A DNA stretch of 64,000 nt, taken from an uncultured Eggerthella sp. (GTDB taxonomy: Bacteria > Actinomycetota > Coriobacteriia > Coriobacteriales > Eggerthellaceae). Position numbers and translations under genes: made by a program. The notes under the pieces were generated by a model. It worked only from the letters and a program-made list of their open reading frames with translations, searched no databases and had not been told where the DNA came from. Shown piece by piece: positions 42,978 through 51,917 of this stretch. The DNA lies in contig CAJKUH010000009.1 in NCBI GenBank assembly GCA_905203045.1, positions 11,627 through 75,626 of the forward strand. Reading direction: 5' to 3'. The first letter of the stretch is position 1; each line of letters starts with the position of its first letter.

Positions 42978-43358
42978 ATGGTTGGAGTCGTGCTGGTATC
43001 CCATTCGAAGGCGCTTGCCGAGGCGATGGTCGATTACGCGCACATGATGGCGCCCGACGCGAAGGTGGTTGCCGCGGGTGGGCTGGAAGACGGCTCGTTC
43101 GGTACGAGTTACGAGAAGATCGACGATGCCATCGACGAGGCGAACGACGGCGACGGCGTGCTGGTGATCATGGACATGGGGTCGGCCGTCATGACCGTCA
43201 AGATGGTCTTGGAGGATTTGGACGCCGACGACGTCGTTATGGTCGACTGCCCCTTTGTCGAGGGCACCGTCGAGGCCACGGTCCTGGCGCAGTCGGGATC
43301 GTCGGTCAAGGAGATTCTCGGTGCGCTTGCGAAGGACGCGGGCACGCATAAGTTCTAG
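42978..43358 (+). CDS. dhaM: PTS-dependent dihydroxyacetone kinase phosphotransferase subunit
   Basis: 126 residues, only the EIIA(man)-like domain. The phosphorylated His is His9 in VVLVSHSKALAEA; GGLEDGSFGTSYEKI and VLVIMDMGSAVMTVKM are the conserved DhaM strands. It lacks the HPr- and EI-like domains that some DhaM proteins (E. coli) carry, like the single-domain DhaM of lactic bacteria. It would rephosphorylate ADP on DhaL using general PTS phosphate. ATG 42978 with GAGGAGGAATG upstream, 55 nt after dhaKL. Confidence 0.9.
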   Translation: MVGVVLVSHSKALAEAMVDYAHMMAPDAKVVAAGGLEDGSFGTSYEKIDDAIDEANDGDGVLVIMDMGSAVMTVKMVLEDLDADDVVMVDCPFVEGTVEATVLAQSGSSVKEILGALAKDAGTHKF

Positions 43359-43465
43359 TCAAAGCGCTTAAACCTTTGGAAGATATATCAAGGCACCTGC
43401 TATGTGATTGCATTCGTAAAGCAAATTGAGTGGGTACTGTAGTGGACAGTTGTAAAGTTCTTTAT

Positions 43466-43494
43466 ATAAAAAGGTTCGCCAAAACGACGAACCT
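43466..43494 (-). terminator. Terminator of tcdA
   Basis: Minus strand: AGGTTCG / CGAACCT 7-bp stem, 9-nt loop, then TTTTTATATA. The gap 43359-43465 shows nothing else clear. Confidence 0.82.
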
Positions 43495-43556
43495 CCTAGT
43501 ATGCGGTTTGCTTATTTTGTGAGCCGAATGGCAAGATGGTGCCTTTCGGGAGGGAG

Positions 43557-44312
43557 CTATCTCCCCATCAAATCCTTTGCGACTTCGGCGCCGATGGCCA
43601 AGCCCATGGCAGCGGGGACGAAGGCGTTGCTGCCTGGTACGCTGCGGCGCTGCAGACAGATGCGCTCGCTGCCCGGCGGACATACGCAACCTGCGGCGCA
43701 GCCCGCTTTGCCGTCTTCTTCGAGCTTCACCGTAGGCTCGGGAGAATAGGCAACCTTCAGGCCCTTGATGCCGCGTTTGCGCAGCTCTTTGCGGATGATG
43801 CGCGCCAGGCGGCAGATGGAAGTCTCGGAGATGTCAGCGATGCGGATGGCGGTGGGGTCAAGCTTGTTGCCGGCTCCCATGGCGCTGATGATGGGCGTGC
43901 CTGCCGCTTTTGCCTGCGTAACCAGATTCAGCTTTGCCGTTACCGTGTCAACGCAGTCAACGATGTAGTCGTACTGACTGAAATCGAATTCGTTTGCGGT
44001 ATCGGGCAGGTAGAAGCACTTGTGTTTGGTGATTTTGCAATCGGGGTTGATGTCCAGCAGGCGCTCTTCCATGACATCGACCTTGTCTTGCCCGATGGTT
44101 TTCCAGGTAGCGATAACCTGGCGGTTGATGTTGGTGAGGCATACCTTATCGTCGTCGACGATGTCGATAGCGCCCAGTCCGCTGCGAACCAGCGATTCGC
44201 ATACGAAGCCGCCGACGCCGCCGCAGCCGAATACGATAACGCGCGCGTTCTGCAGCGCTTCCACGCCTTCATTGCCGAATACCAAGCGGGTACGGGAAAA
44301 CTGATCGAGCAC
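43557..44312 (-). CDS. tcdA: tRNA threonylcarbamoyladenosine dehydratase (TcdA-like, E1-fold)
   Basis: 251 residues of the ThiF/MoeB/E1 superfamily. It forms the cyclic ct6A hypermodification at A37 of ANN-decoding tRNAs. ATP-binding VIVFGCGGVGGFVCESLVRSGLG is followed by the conserved D and R of DDDKVCLTNINRQ. The later IISAMGAGNKLDPTAIRI region is diagnostic of TcdA/CsdL. The C-terminal Cys-rich segment (CAAGCVCPPGSERICLQRR) is expected. The start is GTG 44312 with AGGAAGAAAGG upstream. Not in an operon. Confidence 0.9.
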   Translation of the reverse strand: MLDQFSRTRLVFGNEGVEALQNARVIVFGCGGVGGFVCESLVRSGLGAIDIVDDDKVCLTNINRQVIATWKTIGQDKVDVMEERLLDINPDCKITKHKCFYLPDTANEFDFSQYDYIVDCVDTVTAKLNLVTQAKAAGTPIISAMGAGNKLDPTAIRIADISETSICRLARIIRKELRKRGIKGLKVAYSPEPTVKLEEDGKAGCAAGCVCPPGSERICLQRRSVPGSNAFVPAAMGLAIGAEVAKDLMGR

Positions 44313-44403
44313 CAGGCACCTTTCTTCCTGCCTATAGAAACGTTGCCATTGTACGGCAAATGCGTTCTACAATGATTGATTTTCGGGGTCGTTAAAACAG
44401 TAG

Positions 44404-44438
44404 CGAATAAAAAGGGCCCGTTCGTGTGAACGGGCCCT
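44404..44438 (-). terminator. Terminator of the hydrogenase operon
   Basis: AAGGGCCCGTTC / GAACGGGCCCTT 12-bp perfect stem with a GTGT loop, then TTTTTATTCG on the minus strand. It lies 25 nt after the hydA stop. Confidence 0.93.
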
Positions 44439-44463
44439 TGCTGCTGGTTTGCGTGAATCGGTG

Positions 44464-46191
44464 TTAGCGTGCTTTCGGCATTCCCCAGGCAAAGTGATCG
44501 GAATGCAGCAGTTGCTCGGCCTTTTCGGAGTTCGGCTCGCCGAAGTACTTTTCGTAGCACTCGACAACCGAAGGGTTCTCGTGGCTGAAGCGCAGCTTCG
44601 AATTCGTGTCGATGTCGCGCAGGATAAGCTCGCGGTCGTGTGCGCACTCGCGGCCTTCATGGATGGGCTGTCCGCCGCCGCCCACGCAGCCGCCTGGGCA
44701 GGCCATAACCTCTACGAAGTCGTAGTCCACCTCGCCGTTTTCAATGGCGTTGCACAAGTTGTCGGCATTCTGCAGGCCGCTTGCGATGGCAACGGTAAGC
44801 TCTTTGCCGGCCAGATCGTAGGTAACCTCGCGCCAACCTTCGCGGCCGCGTACGGCGCTGAAAGCGTCGGGGTCGGGGTTCTTGCCGGTAACCAGGAAGT
44901 ACGCGCTGCGCAGTGCGGCTTCCATAACGCCGCCGGTGGCGCCGAAGATGTGACCTGCGCCCGTGGCTTCGCCCAAAGGCATGTCGAACTCTTCTTCGGG
45001 TAAACCCTTAACGTTTACGAACTGGGCCTTCAGCATGCGGGCAAGCTCGCGCGTGGTAAGCACCACATCGACATCGGGGCCAGTGCCGGTGGTATCCATA
45101 TCCTCGTACGCGCATTCGGCCTTCTTCGCCACGCAGGGCATGATGGAAACCACGGCGATCTTCGCCGGGTCTACGCCCAAGATCTCGGCATAGTAGTTCT
45201 TGGCGATGGCGCCGAAAATCTGCTGAGGCGATTTGGTGGTGGAAAGGTGCTTCACCAAGCCAGGGTGCTTTGCCTTCAGGAAGCGCACCCAGCCAGGGCA
45301 GCATGAGGTGAACATGGGCTCACCGGGGTTTTCCTTCAGGTGGTGCAGAAGCTCGGTGCCTTCTTCCATGATGGTCATGTCGGCTGCGAAATCCGTGTCG
45401 AATACGTAGTCGAAGCCCAGCTTGCGCACGGCGGCAACCATACGGCCCACCGTTGCCTGCTCGGTGGAAAGACCCAGAGGCTCGCCCCAGGCGGTGCGGA
45501 TGGAAGGCGCAATCTGCACAATGGCAATGCGCTCGGGATCGGCGATGATGTCGAACACCTTCTGCGCGTCATCGCGCTCGGAAAGCGCGCCGCAGGGGCA
45601 GTGCGTGATGCACTGACCGCACAAAGAGCATGCCGCCTCGGAAATATCCTTGCAGCCGGCAGCGCCAACGTGGGCGTTCGACCCGGTGCGCGTCAAATCC
45701 CATACGTTGAGGTTCTGAACCTTGCTGCACTCGCTTACGCAGCGCATGCAGCTGATGCACTTGGAGGCATCGCGTACCAGCGGGAAGTCGGTGGGGTTCT
45801 TCTGCTGGTCGTAGTGCACAGGGTAGGGGATGTTGGTGATGTTCAGCGCTGCAGCGTTGCTCTGAACCAGGCAGTTGCCGTTGCGGGTGCAGGTGGTGCA
45901 CTCGCTTTTATGGCGCGAAAGGATAAGCGCCATGGTCTCACGGCGCGAGGCGATGACGCGCGGGCTCATGGTGTTTACGACCATGCCCTCGGCGACTTCG
46001 TTGTTGCACGAGGAAACCAGCTTGTCGATGCCTTCGACCTCTACCACGCAAATGCGGCAAGCGCCGATTTCGTTGATGTCTTTCAGGTAGCACAGCGTCG
46101 GCACCTTCGAACCTGCCATGTAAGCAGCGTTGAGGATGGAAGTGTGCTCGGGAACCGTTATCTCGTTCCCATCGATGGTCAGCGTTACCAT
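44464..46191 (-). CDS. hydA: [FeFe]-hydrogenase catalytic subunit
   Basis: 575 residues. N-terminal [2Fe-2S] domain (Cys34, 45, 48, 62 region), then a His-ligated [4Fe-4S] (HKSECTTCTRNGNC, 94-107), and two ferredoxin-type clusters (CISCMRCVSEC and CSLCGQCITHCPCG). The H-cluster domain has L1 TSCCPGW (295-301, with the proton-shuttle Cys), L2 MPCVAKKAE (351-359) and L3 EVMACPGGCVGGGGQP (494-509). All catalytic residues are present, so it is expected to be active. ATG 46191 with AAGGAGCC upstream; the start overlaps the preceding gene by 7 nt. The layout suits HydDB group A2 (GltD-linked), to be tested phylogenetically. Confidence 0.95.
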   Translation of the reverse strand: MVTLTIDGNEITVPEHTSILNAAYMAGSKVPTLCYLKDINEIGACRICVVEVEGIDKLVSSCNNEVAEGMVVNTMSPRVIASRRETMALILSRHKSECTTCTRNGNCLVQSNAAALNITNIPYPVHYDQQKNPTDFPLVRDASKCISCMRCVSECSKVQNLNVWDLTRTGSNAHVGAAGCKDISEAACSLCGQCITHCPCGALSERDDAQKVFDIIADPERIAIVQIAPSIRTAWGEPLGLSTEQATVGRMVAAVRKLGFDYVFDTDFAADMTIMEEGTELLHHLKENPGEPMFTSCCPGWVRFLKAKHPGLVKHLSTTKSPQQIFGAIAKNYYAEILGVDPAKIAVVSIMPCVAKKAECAYEDMDTTGTGPDVDVVLTTRELARMLKAQFVNVKGLPEEEFDMPLGEATGAGHIFGATGGVMEAALRSAYFLVTGKNPDPDAFSAVRGREGWREVTYDLAGKELTVAIASGLQNADNLCNAIENGEVDYDFVEVMACPGGCVGGGGQPIHEGRECAHDRELILRDIDTNSKLRFSHENPSVVECYEKYFGEPNSEKAEQLLHSDHFAWGMPKAR

Positions 46192-48014
46192 GCTCGGCTC
46201 CTTCCGCCCTTGAATGCACCGTAGCCGAAGTGATCGCACCCCAGGCAACGGCCTGCTTCTTGCAACATTTCCTCTTCGGACATGCCGATTTCGCACAGCT
46301 CGAAATCGCAGCTGCGCTCAGCGCCGGGGCGCTCTTTCATGGTCACGCGGCCGCAGGGCACGCGATCGGCCAGGTTCGGCGTGGGAATCTCGACGTCGCA
46401 GCGGATCTCGTGCTTGCCGCCCAGGTACGTGTCGATGGCGCGTGCAGCAACCTTGCCGCCCTCGATGGCGCGGATGACCGTTGCCGGGCCCCAGCAGCAG
46501 TCGCCGCCGGTGAAGAACCCGGGCTTTTCGGGGATGCTGGAATCGGGCTGTGCTTGAATCTCGTTCCACTTGCAGGGCAGGCCGAACTCCTCGAATGCGG
46601 CAGAGTCGATGTTCTGGCCGATTGCCACGATGATAGTGGTGGCGGGAATGCGAACCTCGGGCTTGCTTGCGGCCTTAGGCGAGGGGCGTCCGCCGCGCAC
46701 GGTGGAAATCATCTGGGGCTGGCCCCACAGCGCTACGGCGTGGCCTTCGTCGTTCACTTCGACGTGCGCCGGCGCCACCAGTTCCATGAGCTCGCAACCG
46801 TCTTCGATGGCGCCATCGATTTCCTCGTCGAGCGCCGTCATGTCAGCGCGACGGCGACGGTAGACGATTTTCACCGACTTGGCGCCCATGCGGCAGGCGC
46901 TGCGTGCGGCGTCCATGGCAACGTTGCCGCCGCCAACAACCACAACGTCTTGGCCGGACAGATCGGCGATGTCGCCGTCGCCGATTGCGCGCAGCATGGA
47001 TACGGCGGGCACCACGCCTGCCGCATCTTCGCCTTCGATGCGCAGCTTCTTGTCGGAGTGCGCACCGATACATACATATACGGCGTCGTAATCGCGCTCA
47101 AGATCGGCGATTGCCACGTCTTTGCCAACGGAAACGCCCAGTTTTACCTCAATGCCCAGCGAAGTGATGTGGGCGATTTCGGTGTCGAGCAGCGTCTTGG
47201 GCAAGCGGTAGTTGGGGATGCCGTAGCGCAGCATGCCGCCCAGCTTGGCGCGCTGCTCGTATACCGTCACGGAATGGCCCATGCGGGTAAGGTAGTACGC
47301 CGCGGTAAGGCCGCCGGGGCCGCCGCCGATAACGGCAACCTTCTTGCCGGTGGGCTCGCCAATCTCGACGGTGCGGTCGGCCGTTTCATGGTCGCAGGCG
47401 TAGCGCTTCAGGCCGCGGATGTTCACGGCAGAGTCGACGAAGCTGCGTCGACACGTGTTTTCGCACGGATGCTCGCATACATAGGCGCAGGCGCTGGGGA
47501 AGGGGTTGTCCTTGCAGATGAGCTCGATGGCGTCGTCAAAGCGGCCCGCGCGCACCAGGGCGATGTAACCGGGGATATCGACGTTCGCCGGGCATCCCTG
47601 AACGCAGGGAACGGGATGGTCGGATGTGCACAGGCAGCGTCCCTCGGCGTGAAGCTCGAAGTCTTCGCGGAAGGCCTTTGCACTGGTGAGCGCCATTTCG
47701 GCTGCCTGGGTGCCAATGGCGCAGTCGGCGGAAACGCGTACGTTTTCGGCAAGGGATTCGATGCGGGCAAGGTCGGCCTCGGTTGCGGTGCCTTCCAGCA
47801 CGCCGTCGAGCAGGGACTCGATTTGCGCCAGGCCGATGCGACAGGGAACGCACTTGCCGCAGGTTTGCGTGCGGCAAAGGGCGATAAGGCCACGCGTCAC
47901 ATCAACGGGGCAGGTACCTTGAGGGTGCGATGCCAGGCGGCGTGCCATGTCCTGGCACACGCCGCGTACGGTGCGTTCCGCAGCACTCGAGGTACGGATT
48001 TCCAATGGGCTCAT
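46185..48014 (-). CDS. GltD-like FAD/NAD(P) oxidoreductase with NuoF-type Fe-S module
   Basis: 609 residues. Residues about 20-110 match the C-terminal [4Fe-4S] domain of NuoF/HydB (CGKCVPCRIGLAQIESLL, with a further Cys98) but without the FMN/NADH domain. From about 125 it is glutamate-synthase-small-subunit-like: CTSDHPVPCVQGCPANVDIPGY and CEHPCENTC (two Cys-rich sites), FAD motif VIGGGPGG (229-236), and NAD(P) motif GGGNVAMDAA (361-370). The C-terminal end has CLGCDHFGYG. It is translationally coupled to hydA and should pass electrons between NAD(P)H and the hydrogenase clusters. ATG 48014 with GAGGAG upstream. Confidence 0.88.
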   Translation of the reverse strand: MSPLEIRTSSAAERTVRGVCQDMARRLASHPQGTCPVDVTRGLIALCRTQTCGKCVPCRIGLAQIESLLDGVLEGTATEADLARIESLAENVRVSADCAIGTQAAEMALTSAKAFREDFELHAEGRCLCTSDHPVPCVQGCPANVDIPGYIALVRAGRFDDAIELICKDNPFPSACAYVCEHPCENTCRRSFVDSAVNIRGLKRYACDHETADRTVEIGEPTGKKVAVIGGGPGGLTAAYYLTRMGHSVTVYEQRAKLGGMLRYGIPNYRLPKTLLDTEIAHITSLGIEVKLGVSVGKDVAIADLERDYDAVYVCIGAHSDKKLRIEGEDAAGVVPAVSMLRAIGDGDIADLSGQDVVVVGGGNVAMDAARSACRMGAKSVKIVYRRRRADMTALDEEIDGAIEDGCELMELVAPAHVEVNDEGHAVALWGQPQMISTVRGGRPSPKAASKPEVRIPATTIIVAIGQNIDSAAFEEFGLPCKWNEIQAQPDSSIPEKPGFFTGGDCCWGPATVIRAIEGGKVAARAIDTYLGGKHEIRCDVEIPTPNLADRVPCGRVTMKERPGAERSCDFELCEIGMSEEEMLQEAGRCLGCDHFGYGAFKGGRSRAW

Positions 48015-48314
48015 GGAATTCTCCTCGGTTTGTATGGTCTGAGCTGGTTGGTTTCCAGCCTTGTGCACGCGGCCTGCCGGGGAACCCGGCGCTTTGTCCT
48101 TTGGCGCGCATGCTTATACGAAGTATATCAACGCACAAGGGCGAACGGGCTTGCTTTACCGATGAACGGTAGGTAAACGTTTGATAGGGAAAGAAAACGC
48201 AATCTCTTAACCTAAAGGTAAAAAATTGTTTCCAATACGTTAAAATACGAACGTTTTGTCTGCGGCGATTTACGCGGCGCAGGCGGTATCAGTATTGGAA
48301 TCAAAGGAACTATC

Positions 48315-49256
48315 GTGACGAAAAAAATCATTCTCGATTGCGATCCCGGTCATGACGACGCGGTTGCTTTGCTTCTGGCGTTGGGCAATCCGGAAATCGA
48401 GCTTGTCGGTGTAACCACGGTGGGAGGCAACCAGAGCCTCGACAAGGTTACGTACAACGCACGCGCGGTCTTGGAAAAGGCGCATGCAACGCATATCCCC
48501 GTATATGCCGGTTGCGATCGCCCCATCGTTCGCCCGCAGGAAGTTGCCGCTTCCATCCATGGCGAAAGCGGTCTTGACGGCGTGGAGCTTCCCGAGCCTA
48601 CTCGCCCGCTGGAAGAAAAGCACGCAGTCAACTACATCGTGGAAACCATCATGGCTGCCGAGCCCGGCACCATCACGTTGGTGCCCACCGGCCCGCTTAC
48701 GAACATCGCCATGGCTGTTCGCATGGAGCCCCGCATCGTGGAGCGCGTGAAAGAGGTTGTCCTCATGGGCGGCGGCTATCACGAGGGCAACTGGAGCGCG
48801 GTTGCCGAATTCAACATCAAGGTAGATCCCGAAGCGGCCCATATCGTGTTCAACGAGCCGTGGCCGCTTACCATGGTGGGCCTTGACCTTACCCATCAGG
48901 CCCTGTGCACGCCTGCCGTGCAGAAGCAGATCGAGGAAGTGGGCACGCCGCTGGCCATGTTCGTTTCCGGCTTGATGGACTTCTTCCGCAAAACCTATCA
49001 GGACAACCAGGACTTCGTGGACCCGCCGGTGCACGACCCCTGCACGGTTGCCTACCTGATCGACCCCACCTGCGTGCAGACCCGCCGCTGCCCGCTTGAC
49101 GTGGAAATCCACAGCGAGCTTACCCTTGGCATGACCGTTGCCGACCTGCGCGGCCCCGAGCCTTCCGCCGAGGAATGCCACACCCAGGTGGCAACGAAGC
49201 TCGACTTCGACAAATTCTGGAACCTTGTAACCGATGCAATCAAAAGGATTGGCTAA
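48315..49256 (+). CDS. Nucleoside hydrolase (IunH family)
   Basis: Cleaves ribonucleosides to base and ribose. 313 residues. The Ca-binding DCDPGHDDA opens the protein, VPTGPLTNIAMA follows, AEFNIKVDPEAA holds the substrate Asn/Asp, and VHDPCTVAYL contains the His region that helps set base preference. The family is pyrimidine- or inosine/uridine-preferring; the subtype is not resolved. GTG 48315 with AAAGGAAC upstream. First gene of iunH-MFS-rbsK, 6 nt before the transporter. Confidence 0.92.
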   Translation: MTKKIILDCDPGHDDAVALLLALGNPEIELVGVTTVGGNQSLDKVTYNARAVLEKAHATHIPVYAGCDRPIVRPQEVAASIHGESGLDGVELPEPTRPLEEKHAVNYIVETIMAAEPGTITLVPTGPLTNIAMAVRMEPRIVERVKEVVLMGGGYHEGNWSAVAEFNIKVDPEAAHIVFNEPWPLTMVGLDLTHQALCTPAVQKQIEEVGTPLAMFVSGLMDFFRKTYQDNQDFVDPPVHDPCTVAYLIDPTCVQTRRCPLDVEIHSELTLGMTVADLRGPEPSAEECHTQVATKLDFDKFWNLVTDAIKRIG

Positions 49257-49262
49257 CCAACA

Positions 49263-50681
49263 ATGACTGAAACTAAAGAAAAGATGCTCGACGAAGGCGG
49301 CAAGTCCATCGTCGGTCTTATGGTGGCGCTTCTTGTTGCCATCTTCGCTTTCCAGCTGAACGCTTCCATGCTTTCGCCGGCGCTGGCAACCATGCAGATC
49401 GAGCTGAACAGCACGGCAACCGAGATCGGCAACACCCAGACGGTGTTCTTCACCGCTGCTGCGTTGTTCTCGCTGTTCCTTCCCCGCCTGGCCGACATCG
49501 CCGGCCGTAAGAAGGTTCTGTGTGGCATGCTTACCATCACGGGCATCGGCTGCGTGGTTTCCGCTGCTGCCGCCGACGTGAACATGCTGATGATCGGCCG
49601 TGTTATGCAGGGCGTTGCCGGCCCGGTTGTTCCCATGTGCCTGATCATGCTGCACAACCAGGTTCGCGAAGAGGCCCGCTATACCAAGCTGATGGCCATC
49701 CTCACCTCCGTTAACGGCGGTATCGCCGGCGTTGACGCCCTGCTGGGCGGCTGGCTTGCCGGCAACTTCGGCTTCCGTTCGGTGTTCATCACCATGGCCG
49801 CCGTTGCCGCTGTGGCTGTTGTGCTGGTTGTTATCTGCTCGAAGGAAAGCACCGCAGAGGAAACCCCGAAGATGGACTGGGCCGGCGTGTTCACGCTGGG
49901 CATCGCCTTCTTGGCGGCGTACCTGGCCATCAACGAGATCCAGAAGCTTGCTGCCGCCGACCTTTCCCTCACTCTTGTTCTGATCGTGGTTGCCGCCATC
50001 TTCTTCATCGCGTTCTGGAACATCGAGAAGAGGAAGAGCGCTCCTATGGTTTCGACGCATTACCTGAAGCAGCGCCGCACGTGGGGCCTGCTGCTTACCA
50101 CGCTGCTTACCATGACCGGCGTTTTCGCCATCATGAACGGCGTTGTGCCTGCTATTGCCCAGGATCCCGAAATGGGCGTTAACATGGGCGCCGACGTGGT
50201 TTCCTTCGCAACGCTTACCCCTTATGCGTTGCTCGGCCTGGTATTCGGTCCTGTTGCCGGCGTTCTGGCAAGCAAGTTCGGCTACCACAAGGTTCTGCGT
50301 GGCGGCCTCGTATTCAGCCTCATCGGCGCACTGTTCGGCATCTTCGTTGCCAACAACGCAAGCGTTGCCGTTCTGGTTGTTATCTCCGTTATCCTGGGTA
50401 TTGCATATGCAGGTACCGCCAACATCATGCTCAACGGCCTGGGCATCGTGCTTTCCCCGAAGGACAACCCGGGTTATCTTCCTGGCATGAACGCTGGTGC
50501 GTTCAACCTGGGCGCGGGCCTTTCCTTCGCTATCCTGTATGCCGCCATGGATACCATCACGGCTACGAGCGGCGCTGCCGCCGGTTACGCTGCTTCCATG
50601 ATCGCCGGTGCGATCTTGCTGGTTGCCGCGCTGGCCGTTTCGTTCCTCATCCCCAAGGAATCCGAGGCTGACAACTCTTAA
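49263..50681 (+). CDS. MFS transporter, likely nucleoside or sugar uptake in the salvage operon
   Basis: 472 residues with 12-14 hydrophobic helices. Central features are FQLNASMLSPALATMQIEL in TM1 and LPRLADIAGRKKVLCG in the first loop. GRVMQGVAGPVVPMCLIML and a second-half GPVAGVLASKFGYHKVLRGG support the DHA2-like type. The coding context (nucleoside hydrolase before, ribokinase after) suggests it imports the nucleoside substrate, but the family is usually exporter-like, so direction is inferred. ATG 49263, 6 nt after iunH. Confidence 0.78.
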   Translation: MTETKEKMLDEGGKSIVGLMVALLVAIFAFQLNASMLSPALATMQIELNSTATEIGNTQTVFFTAAALFSLFLPRLADIAGRKKVLCGMLTITGIGCVVSAAAADVNMLMIGRVMQGVAGPVVPMCLIMLHNQVREEARYTKLMAILTSVNGGIAGVDALLGGWLAGNFGFRSVFITMAAVAAVAVVLVVICSKESTAEETPKMDWAGVFTLGIAFLAAYLAINEIQKLAAADLSLTLVLIVVAAIFFIAFWNIEKRKSAPMVSTHYLKQRRTWGLLLTTLLTMTGVFAIMNGVVPAIAQDPEMGVNMGADVVSFATLTPYALLGLVFGPVAGVLASKFGYHKVLRGGLVFSLIGALFGIFVANNASVAVLVVISVILGIAYAGTANIMLNGLGIVLSPKDNPGYLPGMNAGAFNLGAGLSFAILYAAMDTITATSGAAAGYAASMIAGAILLVAALAVSFLIPKESEADNS

Positions 50682-50896
50682 GATCTCGATCGCCTATGGA
50701 CGATCGAACGTTCGCAAGAGGCGCGGTGAGGCTGCGCGAAATGTTGGCGGCGCAGATGGGTGCCAAGCGGGCTGGTCGCACGAAGTGCGCCTGGTGCTTG
50801 CTTTCGCCCCGTCGGCGCTTGCCGGCGTTTCGCTTTCCGTTTTGTTCGGACCTGCATTTTGGTCTCGAATCTTTTCTTGATTAAAAGGAGCTCGAT
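50682..50896. other. Structured MFS-rbsK gap
   Basis: 215 nt without a gene. It contains a small stem (CGCAC/GTGCG, near 50778-50790) inside a longer imperfect one around AAGCGGGCTGGT / GCCTGGTGCTT. It could be an internal processing site or weak terminator between the transporter and ribokinase genes. Confidence 0.35.
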
Positions 50897-51796
50897 ATGA
50901 GCAAGGTAGTTGTTTTCGGTAGCTTGAACATGGATCTTTCCATCGAAAGCGATCATATGCCGGTGATGGGGGAAACCATCATGGGGCGTTGCTTCATCAC
51001 GAATCCTGGTGGCAAAGGGGCTAACCAGGCGGTTGCCTCGGCAAAGCTCGGTGCTGAAGTGGTGATGCTGGGCGCCGTGGGCGAAGACGCTTTCGGCGAC
51101 CAGATGATTGCCGCCCTTGCCGAAGAAGGCGTGCAGTGCGATCGCATCCAGCGTGTGGCCGATCTAGCAACGGGCGTCGCCCTTATCACCCGTGTGCAGG
51201 GCGACAACTTCATCGTGCTCGGCTCGGGGGCAAACGCGGCGCCCACTGCCGAAGGGGTCCGTTCCTCGCTTGACGAGGTTGCCCGAGGTGGCGATGTGTT
51301 CCTGACTCAGCTGGAATGCGACTTCGATGCCACGATGGAAACGCTGCGCGATGCTCACGACCGTGGCATGTACACGGTGCTGAATCCTGCTCCTGCGCGC
51401 AAGCTGCCCGAATGGGTATATGACTGCCTTGACATGGTGGTGGTAAACGAAAGCGAGTGCGAGATCCTGACGGGCATCTATCCTGACGATGACGCAACCG
51501 CCAAAACCGCCATGGAAAAGCTTGCGGCTGCGGGCGTTGGCACAGTAGTGGTAACGCTGGGCGAGCGCGGTTCGGCGGTTCTTTCGCGCGGTAAGTTCCT
51601 TAAGGCTACGTCGTGCAGGGTAAATGCCATCGACACCACCTGTGCGGGCGATACCTACATCGGCGCTTTGGTGGCAAGCTATGCCCGCGGCGTCACGATC
51701 GAGGAAGCCATCGACCTGGCAACCAAGGCTTCCGCTTTGGCTACCACGAAAATCGGCGCACAGCAGTCCATTCCTCATTTGGAGGACGTGAAGTAG
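50897..51796 (+). CDS. rbsK: Ribokinase
   Basis: Phosphorylates ribose to ribose-5-phosphate, using the ribose freed by the nucleoside hydrolase. 299 residues, PfkB family. N-terminal GSLNMDL and NPGGKGANQAVASAKLG bind sugar. The C-terminal anion hole/catalytic base motif, usually DTTGAGDTF, reads DTTCAGDTYIGAL, with Cys for the first Gly. The catalytic Asp is present. ATG 50897 with AAAAGGAGC upstream. It is the third gene of the salvage block, 215 nt from the transporter, so it may also have its own promoter. Confidence 0.92.
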   Translation: MSKVVVFGSLNMDLSIESDHMPVMGETIMGRCFITNPGGKGANQAVASAKLGAEVVMLGAVGEDAFGDQMIAALAEEGVQCDRIQRVADLATGVALITRVQGDNFIVLGSGANAAPTAEGVRSSLDEVARGGDVFLTQLECDFDATMETLRDAHDRGMYTVLNPAPARKLPEWVYDCLDMVVVNESECEILTGIYPDDDATAKTAMEKLAAAGVGTVVVTLGERGSAVLSRGKFLKATSCRVNAIDTTCAGDTYIGALVASYARGVTIEEAIDLATKASALATTKIGAQQSIPHLEDVK

Positions 51797-51846
51797 CAGG
51801 CTGCCGCGCATTGCAAATACTGCGGAGAGGTTTATCCGTATATGGT

Positions 51847-51876
51847 GAGGGCTCGCTTTTGGCGGGCCCTCTTCTT
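51847..51876 (+). terminator. Terminator after rbsK
   Basis: GAGGGCTCGC / GCGGGCCCTC 10-bp stem with one G-U and a TTTTG loop, then TTCTTG. Confidence 0.85.
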
Positions 51877-51917
51877 GTGTTCGTACGCGGGTATGTACGG
51901 GCGTTTTTCTTGCGTGA

